Positions 19,522 to 28,267 are shown, numbered from the stretch's first letter. The stretch is 64,000 nt of DNA from Acidimicrobiales bacterium (GCA_025455885.1 JALOLR010000005.1:1-64000); one strand, 5' to 3'. The notes: generated by a model not told the origin, from the sequence alone. A program made the numbers and translations.

Positions 19522-20270
19522 CCCCGTCCGAGCCCGCGTCGTCGCTGCCCGACGGCGAGCGACTCCAGAAGGTCCTGGCCAGCGCGGGTCTCGGGAGCCG
19601 GCGCACCTGCGAGGACCTGATCGCTGCGGGGCGGGTGACCGTCAACGGGGAGATCGCCGTGCTCGGGCGCCGCATCGACCCCGAGCGAGACCTCGTGGAG
19701 GTGGACGGCGTGGCCGTGGGAGTGCGTCCCGGGTTGGTGCACTACCTGCTCAACAAGCCCGCCGGGGTCGTGACCACGGCCGACGACCCGCTGGGCCGCC
19801 CGACCGTGGTCGAGCTCGTGCCCGCCGAACCGCGGGTCTTCCCGGTGGGTCGCCTCGACCTCGACACCGAGGGCCTGCTGTTGCTCACCAACGACGGTGA
19901 GCTCACCCACCGCCTCACCCACCCCTCGTTCGGCGTCGACAAGGAGTACGTCGCCCACGTGGAGGGCCGGCCCTCGCGCGGCCAGGTGCGCCGGCTGCGC
20001 GAGGGGATCGAGCTCGACGACGGGCCCACCGCGCCGGCACAGGCCTCGCTCGTCTCGCCGTCGGTGCTGCGCCTCGTCATCCACGAGGGCCGGAACCGGC
20101 AGGTGCGCCGGATGTGCGAGGCCATCGGCCATCCCGTCCAGCGCCTGGTGCGCACCCGGATCGGCCCGCTCTCCGACCGGCGCCTGGCCCCCGGGGCGTG
20201 GCGTCCACTGACCAGCGACGAGGTCCGCGCGCTGGAAAGGGCCGCCGGTCCCGGCCCGGGCGACCGGTAG
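19518..20270 (+). CDS. rluB: 23S rRNA pseudouridine synthase (RsuA/RluB family)
   Basis: A 250-residue RsuA/RluB/RluE-type pseudouridine synthase. An S4 domain (LQKVLASAGLGSRRTCEDLI, residues 16-75) precedes the catalytic domain. The catalytic Asp is in VGRLDLDTEGLLLLTNDGEL near residue 115, and the C-terminal RNRQVRRMCEAIGHPV motif is intact. In its place after scpB, Rv1711 is the counterpart. RluB is the most likely assignment; RsuA-type 16S specificity cannot be excluded. It ends in TAG, which begins the -10 of aroH. Confidence 0.93.
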   Translation: MTPSEPASSLPDGERLQKVLASAGLGSRRTCEDLIAAGRVTVNGEIAVLGRRIDPERDLVEVDGVAVGVRPGLVHYLLNKPAGVVTTADDPLGRPTVVELVPAEPRVFPVGRLDLDTEGLLLLTNDGELTHRLTHPSFGVDKEYVAHVEGRPSRGQVRRLREGIELDDGPTAPAQASLVSPSVLRLVIHEGRNRQVRRMCEAIGHPVQRLVRTRIGPLSDRRLAPGAWRPLTSDEVRALERAAGPGPGDR

Positions 20271-20273
20271 GGT
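20268..20273 (+). promoter_or_regulatory. -10 hexamer TAGGGT overlapping a stop codon
   Basis: TAGGGT begins with the rluB stop codon and ends 8 nt before the GTG of aroH. It would start a separate aromatic-pathway transcript within the gene run. Confidence 0.5.
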
Positions 20274-20281
20274 CCATCGCC

Positions 20282-20650
20282 GTGACCGTTGCCGTCCGGG
20301 CCCTCCGGGGCGCCACCACCGTCGAGAGCGACACCGAGGAGCAGATCCGGCAGCGCACCGTCACGCTGCTGCGCGAGCTCATGGACCGCAACGACGTCCA
20401 CCACGACGACATCATCAGCGTGCTCTTCACCGCCACCGACGACATCCACGCCCTCTTCCCGGCGGCGGCGGCCCGCGACGTCGGCTTCGGCGACATCCCC
20501 CTGATCTGCGCCCGCGAGCTCGACATCGTCGAGGCCACGCCGTTGTGCATACGGGTCCTGATGCACCTCACCACCACACGTGACCGCGCCGCGCTGCGCC
20601 ACGTCTACCTCGAGGGCGCCGCCGGCCTCCGCGACGACCTGCCCGAGTGA
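20282..20650 (+). CDS. aroH: Chorismate mutase, AroH class
   Basis: A 122-residue monofunctional chorismate mutase of the Bacillus AroH fold (chorismate to prephenate). Conserved marks are VRALRGATTVE at the N-terminus with the active-site Arg, the SVLFTATDDIHALFPA segment, PLICARELDI, and the C-terminal VLMHL followed by HVYLEGAAGLR with the catalytic Arg/Tyr region. GTG start, 11 nt after rluB, with its own -10 hexamer. tyrA follows after one base, so the product passes to the next enzyme. Confidence 0.95.
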   Translation: MTVAVRALRGATTVESDTEEQIRQRTVTLLRELMDRNDVHHDDIISVLFTATDDIHALFPAAAARDVGFGDIPLICARELDIVEATPLCIRVLMHLTTTRDRAALRHVYLEGAAGLRDDLPE

Positions 20651-20651
20651 C

Positions 20652-21764
20652 GTGACCGACGGCGACGGCCCCGCGCCCCCCGTGGGCGGCGACCCCACCG
20701 GGCGCCCGCGAGCCCTCGTGGTCGGCACCGGGTTGGTGGGTGGATCCATCGGGCTGGCCCTGCGCCACCACGGGTGGTTCGTGCTCGGACGCGACGCCGA
20801 CGGCCGCCACCTCGAGCGGGCGATCGAACGCGGTGCGATCGACGCGGTGGCGCCGCCGGGGCCGGTCGACGTGGACATCACCTTCGTCGCCACACCGGTC
20901 GGTGCGGTCACCGGTGCGGTGGCGCTCGCGCTGGAGGAGACCACGGGACTGGTCACCGACGCGGGGAGCGTCAAGACGCCGATGCTCGACCTCATGGCCG
21001 ACCCCCGCTACGTGGGCGGCCACCCCATGGCGGGCAGCGAGCTCGAAGGGGTGGAGGGGGCCCGAGCCGACCTGTTCGAGGGCCGCACCTGGGTGCTCAC
21101 CCCCGTCGAGGGCACCGACAACGACGCCTACACGCGGATCCGGGCGGTCATCTCCACGTTCGGAGCCGAGGTCGTGGCCATCCCCCCGGAGCGCCACGAC
21201 ACGATGGTGGCGGTCGTCTCCCACGTGCCGCACCTCACCGCCGCCTCCCTGATGGGGCTGGCCGACGAGCGGGCCGAGGAGCATCGGGGACTGCTGCGCC
21301 TGGCGGCCGGCGGGTTCCGCGACATGACGCGCATCGCCGCCGGTCACCCGGGCATCTGGCCCGACATCTGCGCCGAGAACCGGGCCGCCATCGTCGCCGA
21401 GCTCGGCGACCTGGTGGAGGCGCTGACCGAGGTCCGCCGCCTCGTCGAGGAGGGCGACCGCCCGGCGCTCGTCCAGGTCCTCGAGCGGGCCAGGGCGGCC
21501 CGCCTGGCCCTGCCGGCCCGTTTCAGCCGACCCGACGAGCTCGTCGAGATCCGGGTCCCGATCGTCGACCGCAAGGGAGCGCTCGCCGAGATCATGGTCC
21601 TCGCCACCGAGCTCGACGTGAGCATCGCCGACATCGAGATCGCGCACTCCGTCGAGGGCGACGAGGGGATCCTGATCATGCTCGTCGAGGACGGCGTCGC
21701 CGAGCGGTTCCACCGCGGGCTCGTCGAGCACGGGCACCGGGCCTCGCTCCAGGCGCTCACGTGA
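20652..21764 (+). CDS. tyrA: Prephenate dehydrogenase with C-terminal ACT domain
   Basis: A 370-residue TyrA. The dinucleotide-binding motif is VVGTGLVGGSIGLALR near residues 23-38. Catalytic/substrate residues are in GSVKTPM, GGHPMAGSE and the conserved VVSHVPHLTAASLM (catalytic-type His) around residue 195. The C-terminal 75 residues (LVEIRVPIVDRKGALAEIM onward) form an ACT domain, the usual site for tyrosine feedback. The GTG start is 1 nt after aroH; its stop is overlapped by aroA in a GTGA. It oxidises prephenate to 4-hydroxyphenylpyruvate, most likely with NAD. Confidence 0.95.
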   Translation: MTDGDGPAPPVGGDPTGRPRALVVGTGLVGGSIGLALRHHGWFVLGRDADGRHLERAIERGAIDAVAPPGPVDVDITFVATPVGAVTGAVALALEETTGLVTDAGSVKTPMLDLMADPRYVGGHPMAGSELEGVEGARADLFEGRTWVLTPVEGTDNDAYTRIRAVISTFGAEVVAIPPERHDTMVAVVSHVPHLTAASLMGLADERAEEHRGLLRLAAGGFRDMTRIAAGHPGIWPDICAENRAAIVAELGDLVEALTEVRRLVEEGDRPALVQVLERARAARLALPARFSRPDELVEIRVPIVDRKGALAEIMVLATELDVSIADIEIAHSVEGDEGILIMLVEDGVAERFHRGLVEHGHRASLQALT

Positions 21765-23110
21765 GCGACGCCGCTCACCCCGAGCGACCGCGCCGGATCG
21801 AGCCGTTCGAGGGTCCCGTGCACGCGGTCGTCCGACCGCCCGGATCGAAGAGCATCACCAACCGGGCGCTCCTGGCCGCCGCCCTGGCCGACGGCGAGAG
21901 CCGCCTCGACGGCATCCTGCTGGCCGACGACACCGAGGCCATGGCGGGGTGCGTCGCCGCGCTCGGAGCCGATCTCGACGTCGATCGGGTCGCCCGGCGG
22001 GCGATCGTCCGGGGACTGGGCGGGCGCCCCCGTCCCGGTCCGGCCGACCTCGACGCCGGGCTGTCGGGGACGACGTCGCGCTTCGTGCTGCCCGTGCTGG
22101 CGCTCGGGGTCGGCCCCTACCGACTGGACGGGGGCCCGCCCCTGCGCCGCCGACCGATGGGGCCGGTGCTCGACGCGGTCCGCGCGCTGGGCGCCGAGGT
22201 CGCCGAAGAGGACGTGCCGGGCCACCTCCCGGTCACCGTCCGCCGCTCCACACCCCCGTCGGCGGGACCGGTGCCCCACCTGCGCATCGGGGGTGACGTC
22301 TCGAGCCAGTTCACCTCCGGGCTCCTCCTCGCCGGTCCGTGCCTCCCGGGCGGCCTGGTGGTGGAGCTCGTGCCGCCCGTCGTGTCCCAGCCCTACCTCG
22401 ACATGACCGTGTCGGTGATGGGCGACTTCGGGGCGGTCGTGCACCGACCCGAGGAGCACCGCTACGAGGTCGGCGCCAGCGGCTACCAGGCCGGTGACCA
22501 CGCGATCGAGCCCGATGCGTCGGCGGCGTCGTACTTCTTCGCGGCAGCGGTCGTCACCGGCGGCACCGTCAGGGTGGAGGGCCTCTCCGCCACGAGTCGC
22601 CAGGGCGACGTGCGCTTCGTCGACGTGCTCGAGCGGATGGGCGCCCACGTCGTGCGAGAACCCGACGCCGTGACCGTGCGCGCCCCGAGCGGTCCCCTGC
22701 GGGGGGTGGAGGCCGACTTCTCGGGGATCTCCGACACGGCCCAGACCCTGGCCTGCGTCGCGGTGTTCGCAGAGGGCCCCACGAGGGTCACCGGCATCGG
22801 GTTCATCCGGGCCAAGGAGACCGACCGGATCGCGGCGGTCGTCACCGAGCTCCGCCGCTGCGGCATCGAGGCCCACGAGGAGCCCGACGGGTTCGTCGTC
22901 GTCCCCGGCGTGCCCCGCCCCGCCGAGGTGCAGACCTACGACGACCACCGGATGGCGATGAGCTTCGCGCTGTTGGCCCTGCGGGCCCCGGGAGTGACCA
23001 TCGCCGACCCGGGATGCGTCGCGAAGACCTTCCCCGACTACTTCGACGTGCTGGAATCACTGCGACCGCCGGCAGGTCCGCCGGTCGACGGAGCGAGGAG
23101 CCGACCATGA
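21761..23110 (+). CDS. aroA: 3-phosphoshikimate 1-carboxyvinyltransferase (EPSP synthase)
   Basis: A 449-residue EPSP synthase (shikimate 3-phosphate + PEP to EPSP). The N-terminal PPGSKSITNRALLAAALADG motif carries the S3P-binding Lys/Ser, and DAGLSGTTSRFVLPVLAL with DGGPPLRRRPMGP follows. The second half shows DASAASYFFAAAVVTGG, ESDR-type IRAKETDRI, the TYDDHRMAMSFAL motif and GCVAKTFPDYF. The motif in the glyphosate-contact region (AGLSGTT rather than GNAGTAMR) is of the divergent class II kind. GTG start inside the tyrA stop; the stop is overlapped by the cmk ATG. Confidence 0.96.
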   Translation: MSDAAHPERPRRIEPFEGPVHAVVRPPGSKSITNRALLAAALADGESRLDGILLADDTEAMAGCVAALGADLDVDRVARRAIVRGLGGRPRPGPADLDAGLSGTTSRFVLPVLALGVGPYRLDGGPPLRRRPMGPVLDAVRALGAEVAEEDVPGHLPVTVRRSTPPSAGPVPHLRIGGDVSSQFTSGLLLAGPCLPGGLVVELVPPVVSQPYLDMTVSVMGDFGAVVHRPEEHRYEVGASGYQAGDHAIEPDASAASYFFAAAVVTGGTVRVEGLSATSRQGDVRFVDVLERMGAHVVREPDAVTVRAPSGPLRGVEADFSGISDTAQTLACVAVFAEGPTRVTGIGFIRAKETDRIAAVVTELRRCGIEAHEEPDGFVVVPGVPRPAEVQTYDDHRMAMSFALLALRAPGVTIADPGCVAKTFPDYFDVLESLRPPAGPPVDGARSRP

Positions 23111-23760
23111 CCGAGACCGACCGACCCCGGGTGATCGCCATCGACGGTCCGGCCGGTTCGGGCAAGTCCACTGTGGCGCGGGCGGTGGCCGAACAAGTCG
23201 ACCTCCCGTACCTCGACACCGGCGCCATGTACCGATCGGTGGCGTTCGCGGCGCTGCGGGAGTCCGTCGACCCCGACGACGAGGAGCTGGTCGCCAACCT
23301 GGCCGAGGGGCTCGACCTGCAGATCGGGGCCGACGGCACGGTGACGGTCGACGGGGTGGACGCCACGATCGAGATCCGGGGGCCGGAGGTGACCAGGGCG
23401 GTCAGCATCGTGGCCGCCAACGCCCGGGTGCGGACCGAGATGCGGCGGCGTCAGCGCGAGTGGGCCCGCCGGCACGGGGGAGGGGTGATGGAGGGTCGTG
23501 ACATCGGCACCGTGGTCTTCCCGGACGCCGTGTTGAAGGTGTACCTCGACGCCGCTCCCGAAGTGCGCGCCGAGCGTCGCTCCCAGGAGGTGACCGGGCT
23601 CTCCTACGAGACCGTCGCCGCCGACCTGGCTCGTCGCGACGCGCTCGACCAGGGACGCGACCACGACCCGCTGCGCGAGGCGAGCGATGCCTTCGTGGTC
23701 GACACCAGCGACCTCAGCGTCGCCGAGATCGTCGACGTGATCCTCGCCCGGCTGCCGTGA
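23107..23760 (+). CDS. cmk: Cytidylate kinase
   Basis: A 217-residue CMP/dCMP kinase. The P-loop GPAGSGKST is at residues 13-21; YLDTGAMYR and the VMEGRDIGTVVFPDA segment are family signatures; the LID region is DLARRDALDQGRDHDPLREA. The ATG overlaps the aroA stop as ATGA, and the plsC GTG overlaps its stop. An aroA-cmk pair is common in bacteria, and cmk upstream of der matches M. tuberculosis. Confidence 0.97.
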   Translation: MTETDRPRVIAIDGPAGSGKSTVARAVAEQVDLPYLDTGAMYRSVAFAALRESVDPDDEELVANLAEGLDLQIGADGTVTVDGVDATIEIRGPEVTRAVSIVAANARVRTEMRRRQREWARRHGGGVMEGRDIGTVVFPDAVLKVYLDAAPEVRAERRSQEVTGLSYETVAADLARRDALDQGRDHDPLREASDAFVVDTSDLSVAEIVDVILARLP

Positions 23761-24467
23761 GCGAGGCCCTCCACCGCCCCAAGGGCCACGAGTTCGGGGA
23801 GGACCTGAGCGCCACCCAACGCTTCTTCTATGCGGTGGTGCGGGGGGCGATCCACGCGGCCTGTCGCGTCTACTTCCGCCTCGAGATCCACGGCGCGGAG
23901 CACATTCCGAGCACCGGTCCGTTCATCCTCTCGCCGATCCACCGCTCGAACGCCGACACCCCGCTCGTCAGCGCCCTCACCCGTCGGCGGTTGCGCTACA
24001 TGGGCAAGGAGTCGTTGTGGCGCTCGCGATTCGGCGCCTGGTTCCTCACCGCCCTCGGCGGCTTCCCCGTCGAGCGCGGCACCGCCGACCGCGAGGCCCT
24101 GCGGGCAGCGACGACCGTCCTCGGGCGGGGTGAACCGCTGGTGATGTTCCCGGAGGGGACCCGTCAGAGCGGTCCCGAGCTGGCCGAGATGCACGACGGC
24201 CCCGCCTACGTGGCCAGCCGCACCGGTGCCCCCATCGTGCCGGTCGGGCTGGGCGGCACCGAGCGGGCCATGCCGAAAGGGGCCCGGATCCCGCGTCCGG
24301 TGAAGGTGGTGATGGTGGTCGGGGCGCCGATCCCCGCCCCGGCGACGGAGGGGGGCAGGGTGCCGCGCCGAGTGGTGAGGGAGCTCTCCACGCAGCTCGG
24401 CGACGCCATCCAACCGCTCTTCGACGAGGCCCAGGCCCTGGCCGGGTGCCCGAACCGCCACGAGTGA
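23757..24467 (+). CDS. plsC: 1-acyl-sn-glycerol-3-phosphate acyltransferase (PlsC family)
   Basis: A 236-residue membrane-associated lysophosphatidate acyltransferase. The catalytic HX4D motif is HRSNAD near residue 60; GGFPVERG, FPEGTRQSG and the final VPVGLGGTERAMPKG are the other three blocks of the family. It acylates lysophosphatidic acid to phosphatidic acid. The GTG overlaps the cmk stop, so the gene closes the aroH-tyrA-aroA-cmk-plsC run of touching frames. Confidence 0.93.
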   Translation: MSEALHRPKGHEFGEDLSATQRFFYAVVRGAIHAACRVYFRLEIHGAEHIPSTGPFILSPIHRSNADTPLVSALTRRRLRYMGKESLWRSRFGAWFLTALGGFPVERGTADREALRAATTVLGRGEPLVMFPEGTRQSGPELAEMHDGPAYVASRTGAPIVPVGLGGTERAMPKGARIPRPVKVVMVVGAPIPAPATEGGRVPRRVVRELSTQLGDAIQPLFDEAQALAGCPNRHE

Positions 24468-24547
24468 CGACGTCGGTCGATCCGGCCGGTCGCGGGGTCC
24501 GCCGTGCGACCTCGGTGTCGCCGGTGCCATGCGCTACAACATCACCC

Positions 24548-25726
24548 ATGACGATGACGCTCGAGAACGACGGAACGGCCCTCGTGGCGGCGATGCAGGA
24601 GGTGGTGCTCGCCGAGGCGGGGGCCGCCGAGGACGCCCGGACCATGACCGCACCGATCGTCGACGCGCTCTGGGACAGCGGTCTCATGCGCTACATGAAC
24701 CCTGCGCCCGCCGGCGGGTCCGAACCGACCTTCGCCGACATGCTGTCCACCTGGCAGCGCATGGCGTTCCTCGACGGGTCGTTCGGGTGGATCGGCATCG
24801 CCAACCTGCCGTCGGCGGCCGCGGTGGCCGCCTACCTCCCCGAGGAGGGCTTCGACGAGGTCTTCGGCGACCTCTCGACCCGGGTGACCCTCGGCGGCCA
24901 GTTCGCCCCCAACGGCCAGGGGCTGGTCGTCGAGGGCGGCTACCGGGTGACCGGCTCGTGGAACTTCGGCTCCGGCACGGGCCACTCGGAGTGGGTGTGC
25001 GCCGGTTTCCTCCCCATCGACGACGGCAACTTCGTCTTCGACCCCGACGGGGAGATCCAGCTGCTCGCCGGCGTCTTCCACCGTGACGAGATCACCTTCA
25101 CCGACGGTTGGCACGTCCAGGGCCTCAAGGCGACCGGCTCCTACGACTACAACCTGACCGACACGTTCGTGCCCTCCCACCGGGTGTTCAACCTCTTCGC
25201 CCGGTCCCCGTACCGGGGCACGTCGCCGGCGTTCCGGATGGGGCTGATGGCGATCACCGCCGGTGGGCACGCGGCGTGGGCCCTCGGGGTCGCCGAGAGC
25301 ATGCTCCACGACGTCGCCGAGGTGGCTCTCGCCAAGACCCGGATGGGCGACATGGAGACCCTGGCCCACAAGGCGTCGTTCCAACGGGGCTTCGCCCACC
25401 ACACCGGCATGTGGCGCGCCGCCCGGCTGCTGGTGCACGACACGTTCGGGTCGGCGGAGGCCGCCGTGGCCGCCGGGGAGGAGCTCACCCCCACGATGCG
25501 CGCCGACATGCGCATCGCCGCCACCTACGCCACCGAGGCGTCACGGGAGGTGGCCCAGTGGGCCCACCTCGCCGCAGGGACGACCTCGATCCGTGAGGGG
25601 AGCCGTCTCGAGCGGGCCTTCCGGGACCTCTACACCGGCACCCAACACGCCTTCATCTCCGAGAAGACCTACCTCGACTCCGCGCAGGTGCTGCTCGGAC
25701 TCGTCGAGGACCAGCGCGGGCTCTGA
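24548..25726 (+). CDS. Acyl-CoA dehydrogenase-fold flavoprotein (HsaA/DszC-like monooxygenase group)
   Basis: A 392-residue flavoprotein of the acyl-CoA dehydrogenase superfamily. It reads as the three-domain fold: helical N-domain, middle beta domain (YRVTGSWNFGSGTGHSEWVCAG and FTDGWHVQGLKATGSYDYNL) and helical C-domain. The WNFGSG and GLKATGS blocks are those of the two-component flavin hydroxylases (HsaA, DszC), and I see no clear catalytic Glu of a true dehydrogenase. Substrate unknown; no reductase partner is adjacent. A TACAAC hexamer lies 7 nt before the ATG; a second Met two codons later is an alternative start. Confidence 0.87.
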   Translation: MTMTLENDGTALVAAMQEVVLAEAGAAEDARTMTAPIVDALWDSGLMRYMNPAPAGGSEPTFADMLSTWQRMAFLDGSFGWIGIANLPSAAAVAAYLPEEGFDEVFGDLSTRVTLGGQFAPNGQGLVVEGGYRVTGSWNFGSGTGHSEWVCAGFLPIDDGNFVFDPDGEIQLLAGVFHRDEITFTDGWHVQGLKATGSYDYNLTDTFVPSHRVFNLFARSPYRGTSPAFRMGLMAITAGGHAAWALGVAESMLHDVAEVALAKTRMGDMETLAHKASFQRGFAHHTGMWRAARLLVHDTFGSAEAAVAAGEELTPTMRADMRIAATYATEASREVAQWAHLAAGTTSIREGSRLERAFRDLYTGTQHAFISEKTYLDSAQVLLGLVEDQRGL

Positions 25727-25739
25727 GCCCGCCGCCCCA

Positions 25740-25770
25740 CGTCGTCGGCCCCGGACCGGGACCGACGACG
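25740..25770 (+). terminator. Hairpin between convergent genes
   Basis: A 9-bp perfect stem CGTCGTCGG and CCGACGACG separated by a GC-rich loop that can pair further. It lies between two convergent genes and has no T-tract, so it may end transcription from both sides only weakly. Confidence 0.5.
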
Positions 25771-25784
25771 CGGCGAGCGGCCCG

Positions 25785-26411
25785 TCAGATCATCCTGGTG
25801 AACCGGGCCACCAACCCGGAGCCGGTGACCCAGAGCCCGCCGGAGGCGTGCAGCCGATCCATCCACCCGGCGTCGCCGTTGAGCGTCTGGTTGCTCGACT
25901 CGAGCGCCGCGAGCGACTCGAAGACGGAGATGAAGGTCATCTCCGTCATGTTGCCGAAGGCGTTCGTCCAGACCGACACCGGGGTGCCGGCCACCTTCTC
26001 GGCGTACTGGGCGATGTCGACCGACCATGCGAGCACATCCCCCGTGCGCTCCAGCAGGGACACGCCGGTGGTCACCATGGCCACCGACCCGACCGAGTTC
26101 TCGGACGGTGATCCGTGCACCATGGATCGCAGCGCGTCCTCGCCGGGGGCCACGACCATGTCGGCCGCCTCCTCCAGGACGCCGTGGTAGGCGTCGTCGG
26201 CGACCAGCCCGGCGACGCCCTCCGCCAGCGCCTGTTGGGACTCGACCACGGCGTTCCAGACGAAGGTGCCGATCGGGTGGCCGAAGTCGGCGTTCCAGGC
26301 GGTGACGTCCAGGGAACTGTTGGCGTTCACGTGGGCGGTCACCTTCTGGACCCACGGGGCCACCTGACGGGGGCTACCCCGCAGGGTCACGGCACGGCTG
26401 AAGAGGTACAT
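25785..26411 (-). CDS. Conserved hypothetical protein, possible alpha/beta-barrel
   Basis: A 208-residue protein I do not recognise with certainty. It has two halves that look alike: each starts with a strand (MYLFSRAVTLRG; SVAMVTTGVSLL), a helix carrying a W (VAPWVQKVTAHVN; DVLAWSVDIAQYAEKV) and a later FG-containing turn (NADFGHPIGTFVWNAVVES; TNAFGNMTEMTFISVFES). That internal duplication resembles the dimeric alpha/beta-barrel (NIPSNAP/DUF6039-like) fold. The ATG is preceded by AAGGGAG. Upstream on this strand lies a perfect 14-bp palindrome, a possible operator. Confidence 0.75.
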   Translation of the reverse strand: MYLFSRAVTLRGSPRQVAPWVQKVTAHVNANSSLDVTAWNADFGHPIGTFVWNAVVESQQALAEGVAGLVADDAYHGVLEEAADMVVAPGEDALRSMVHGSPSENSVGSVAMVTTGVSLLERTGDVLAWSVDIAQYAEKVAGTPVSVWTNAFGNMTEMTFISVFESLAALESSNQTLNGDAGWMDRLHASGGLWVTGSGLVARFTRMI

Positions 26412-26477
26412 CGACGACTCCCTTCGCTGGGGCGTTCCTCGACGTAGGACCTCTCATCCGGGGCACGCCCGTGTCAT

Positions 26478-26491
26478 GTGACGATCGTCAC
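26478..26491. promoter_or_regulatory. Perfect palindrome GTGACGATCGTCAC, candidate operator
   Basis: This 14-bp palindrome is nested in a wider inverted repeat (CGCCCGTG at 26466-26473 and CACGGGCG at 26489-26496). It lies 67 bp upstream of the hypothetical gene at 26411 and next to the hexamer CTAGTGTG on that strand. Its length and symmetry fit a dimeric repressor site. Confidence 0.5.
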
Positions 26492-26531
26492 GGGCGGCAC
26501 ACTAGCCACCCGCGCCGCGGCGTGCGTCGGA

Positions 26532-27128
26532 TCAGGTCTCGCCGTAGCGGTCACCCGCGGATCGGGTGGCCGGGACCATGTGGGCCTGGGCGGTGATGCG
26601 GCGGACCAGCGGCTCGAAGTGCGCGAGCGGCAGCGTGTCGTACGCCGGGTCGAAGGCCACCTGGTCCCACTCGTCGGCGAAGCGCTCCGAGAGCTCCCAC
26701 TCCTCGTCGGTCAGCTCGTCGCGGTGGGTCTCCCGTGCGTCGGGGTCACCGCCGAAGTGGGCGTAGTAGTGGCGGCCCTGGAAGTCCTGGTGCACCCGGA
26801 TCATCTCGTAGACGGCCGGGCGCACGTAGGGCCGGATCATCTCGGCGGCGATGGCCGGGTGGTTGGGGACGCTGATCGCCTTGCCGACGTCGTGCAGCAG
26901 CGCCGCGAACACCACCTCGTCGTCGGCTCCGGCCCGCTCGGCGAGCGTGGCCGTCTGCAGGCAGTGGGTGAGCTGGTCGGTGCCGAAGCCGTCGGTGATG
27001 GTCGAGAGCGACTCGAGCAGGTCGAGCATCCGGTCGGCCACCCGCCCCTGGTTGGCCGACGTCTGGGCGCCGATCTCCATCCAGTCCTCGAGGGTCGACT
27101 CGTCCATGCGGGTGAAGGTGGCAGACAT
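26532..27128 (-). CDS. HD-domain protein, PhnZ/MIOX-like
   Basis: A 198-residue HD-domain protein. The core is TDQLTHCLQTATLAERAGADDE followed by LLHDVGKAI, then NHPAIAAEMIRPYV and MIRVHQDFQG. The Q-x-x-H-x-L-Q spacing, the ADDE-x4-AALLHDVG block and the later histidines are like those of the mixed-valence di-iron oxygenases PhnZ and myo-inositol oxygenase, which oxidise C-H bonds, more than like HD phosphohydrolases. Either activity is possible. On this strand a CAGAAT hexamer ends 6 nt before the ATG. Confidence 0.85.
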   Translation of the reverse strand: MSATFTRMDESTLEDWMEIGAQTSANQGRVADRMLDLLESLSTITDGFGTDQLTHCLQTATLAERAGADDEVVFAALLHDVGKAISVPNHPAIAAEMIRPYVRPAVYEMIRVHQDFQGRHYYAHFGGDPDARETHRDELTDEEWELSERFADEWDQVAFDPAYDTLPLAHFEPLVRRITAQAHMVPATRSAGDRYGET

Positions 27129-27181
27129 GGACCCATTCTGCCATCGGTCGCCCCGGCGTGGGAGGCCGACGGCGGCGCGGG

Positions 27182-28267
27182 TCAGCCCAGGCTGCGCAGC
27201 ACGGTGCTGGCCGCGATGACCCGGTCGTTGACCGCCGGACGGTCGTCGACGGGCCCGCCGAGCATGAACGTGGCGGCGGCGTCGATCGCCCCCAGGAGGT
27301 CACGCAGGTTGCGCGGCGGCGGGAAGTACTCGTCCTCGGTGGTGATGGTGATCTCCTCGACGCCGCCGGTGGGGGCCAGGCGCTCGATGACGGCCTCGAC
27401 GAGGTCCTCGGGCGCCGACGCACCGGCGGTGACCCCCACGGTGCCCCCGAGGTCGTCGGGGACCTCGTCGGGGCTGTTGACGCGGTAGACCCGCGGGCAA
27501 CCGGCGTCGCGGGCCAGTGCCTCCAGCGCCCGGGTGTTGGAGGAGTTCGCCGAACCGATCACGACCACGGCGTCGCAACGCGGGGCGATGGCCATCAGCG
27601 CCGACTGGCGGTTCGTGGTGGCGAAGCACAGGTCGGACCGGCCGGGCATCCAGAGGTCGGGGTAGCGCTCCCTCGTGGCATCGAGCACGTCGTCCCAGTC
27701 GCGGTGGCTGAGGGTCGTCTGGGCGAGGAGGGCGATGGGCTGGTCGAAGGCGGGCAGCGCGGCCACCTCGGCGGGGGACTCGACCCGGTGGATCGCGTCG
27801 GGGGCGACGGCCATCGTCCCCTCGGCCTCCTCGTGGCCCTCGTGGCCGACGTAGACGATCTGGAAGCCCTTGCCGGCGCGGACCTTCACCTCGTGGTGGA
27901 CCTTGGTGACCAGCGGGCACACCGCGTCGACGACGTAGCCGCCGTTGGCCCGGGCGGCGGCCACCACCTCGGGGGCCGAGCCGTGGGCCGAGAGCATGAT
28001 CGGCCGACCCGGGGGCACGGCGGCGATGTCGTCCACGAACACCACGCCGAGGTCCTCGAAGCGACGCACCACCTTCTGGTTGTGGACGATCTCGTGGTAG
28101 CAGTACACGGGCGGTTCGAAGGCCCGGACCATCCACGCCAAGGCCTTGATGGCCATCTCGACGCCGGCGCAGAAGCCCCGCGGTGCGGCCAGCAGCACGA
28201 GGTCGACCCGGGGCTCACCGGTGCCGGCATCGGCCGGTCCGTCGCTTCGGAGGTGGGCGTCGCTCAT
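27182..28267 (-). CDS. ispH: 4-hydroxy-3-methylbut-2-enyl diphosphate reductase
   Basis: A 361-residue IspH (LytB), the last enzyme of the MEP isoprenoid pathway. The three cysteines that hold the iron-sulfur cluster are in APRGFCAGVEMAI, VDAVCPLVTKVH and DLCFATTNRQ. Also conserved are VYCYHEIVHNQKVV, LSAHGSAPEV, GHEGHEEAEGTM, the TQTTLS-like AQTTLSHRDW and GSANSSNT. The length is somewhat greater than the E. coli enzyme because of an N-terminal extension and C-terminal tail. On the minus strand, TAGCCT ends 8 nt before the ATG. It is divergent from the DUF512 gene. Confidence 0.97.
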   Translation of the reverse strand: MSDAHLRSDGPADAGTGEPRVDLVLLAAPRGFCAGVEMAIKALAWMVRAFEPPVYCYHEIVHNQKVVRRFEDLGVVFVDDIAAVPPGRPIMLSAHGSAPEVVAAARANGGYVVDAVCPLVTKVHHEVKVRAGKGFQIVYVGHEGHEEAEGTMAVAPDAIHRVESPAEVAALPAFDQPIALLAQTTLSHRDWDDVLDATRERYPDLWMPGRSDLCFATTNRQSALMAIAPRCDAVVVIGSANSSNTRALEALARDAGCPRVYRVNSPDEVPDDLGGTVGVTAGASAPEDLVEAVIERLAPTGGVEEITITTEDEYFPPPRNLRDLLGAIDAAATFMLGGPVDDRPAVNDRVIAASTVLRSLG

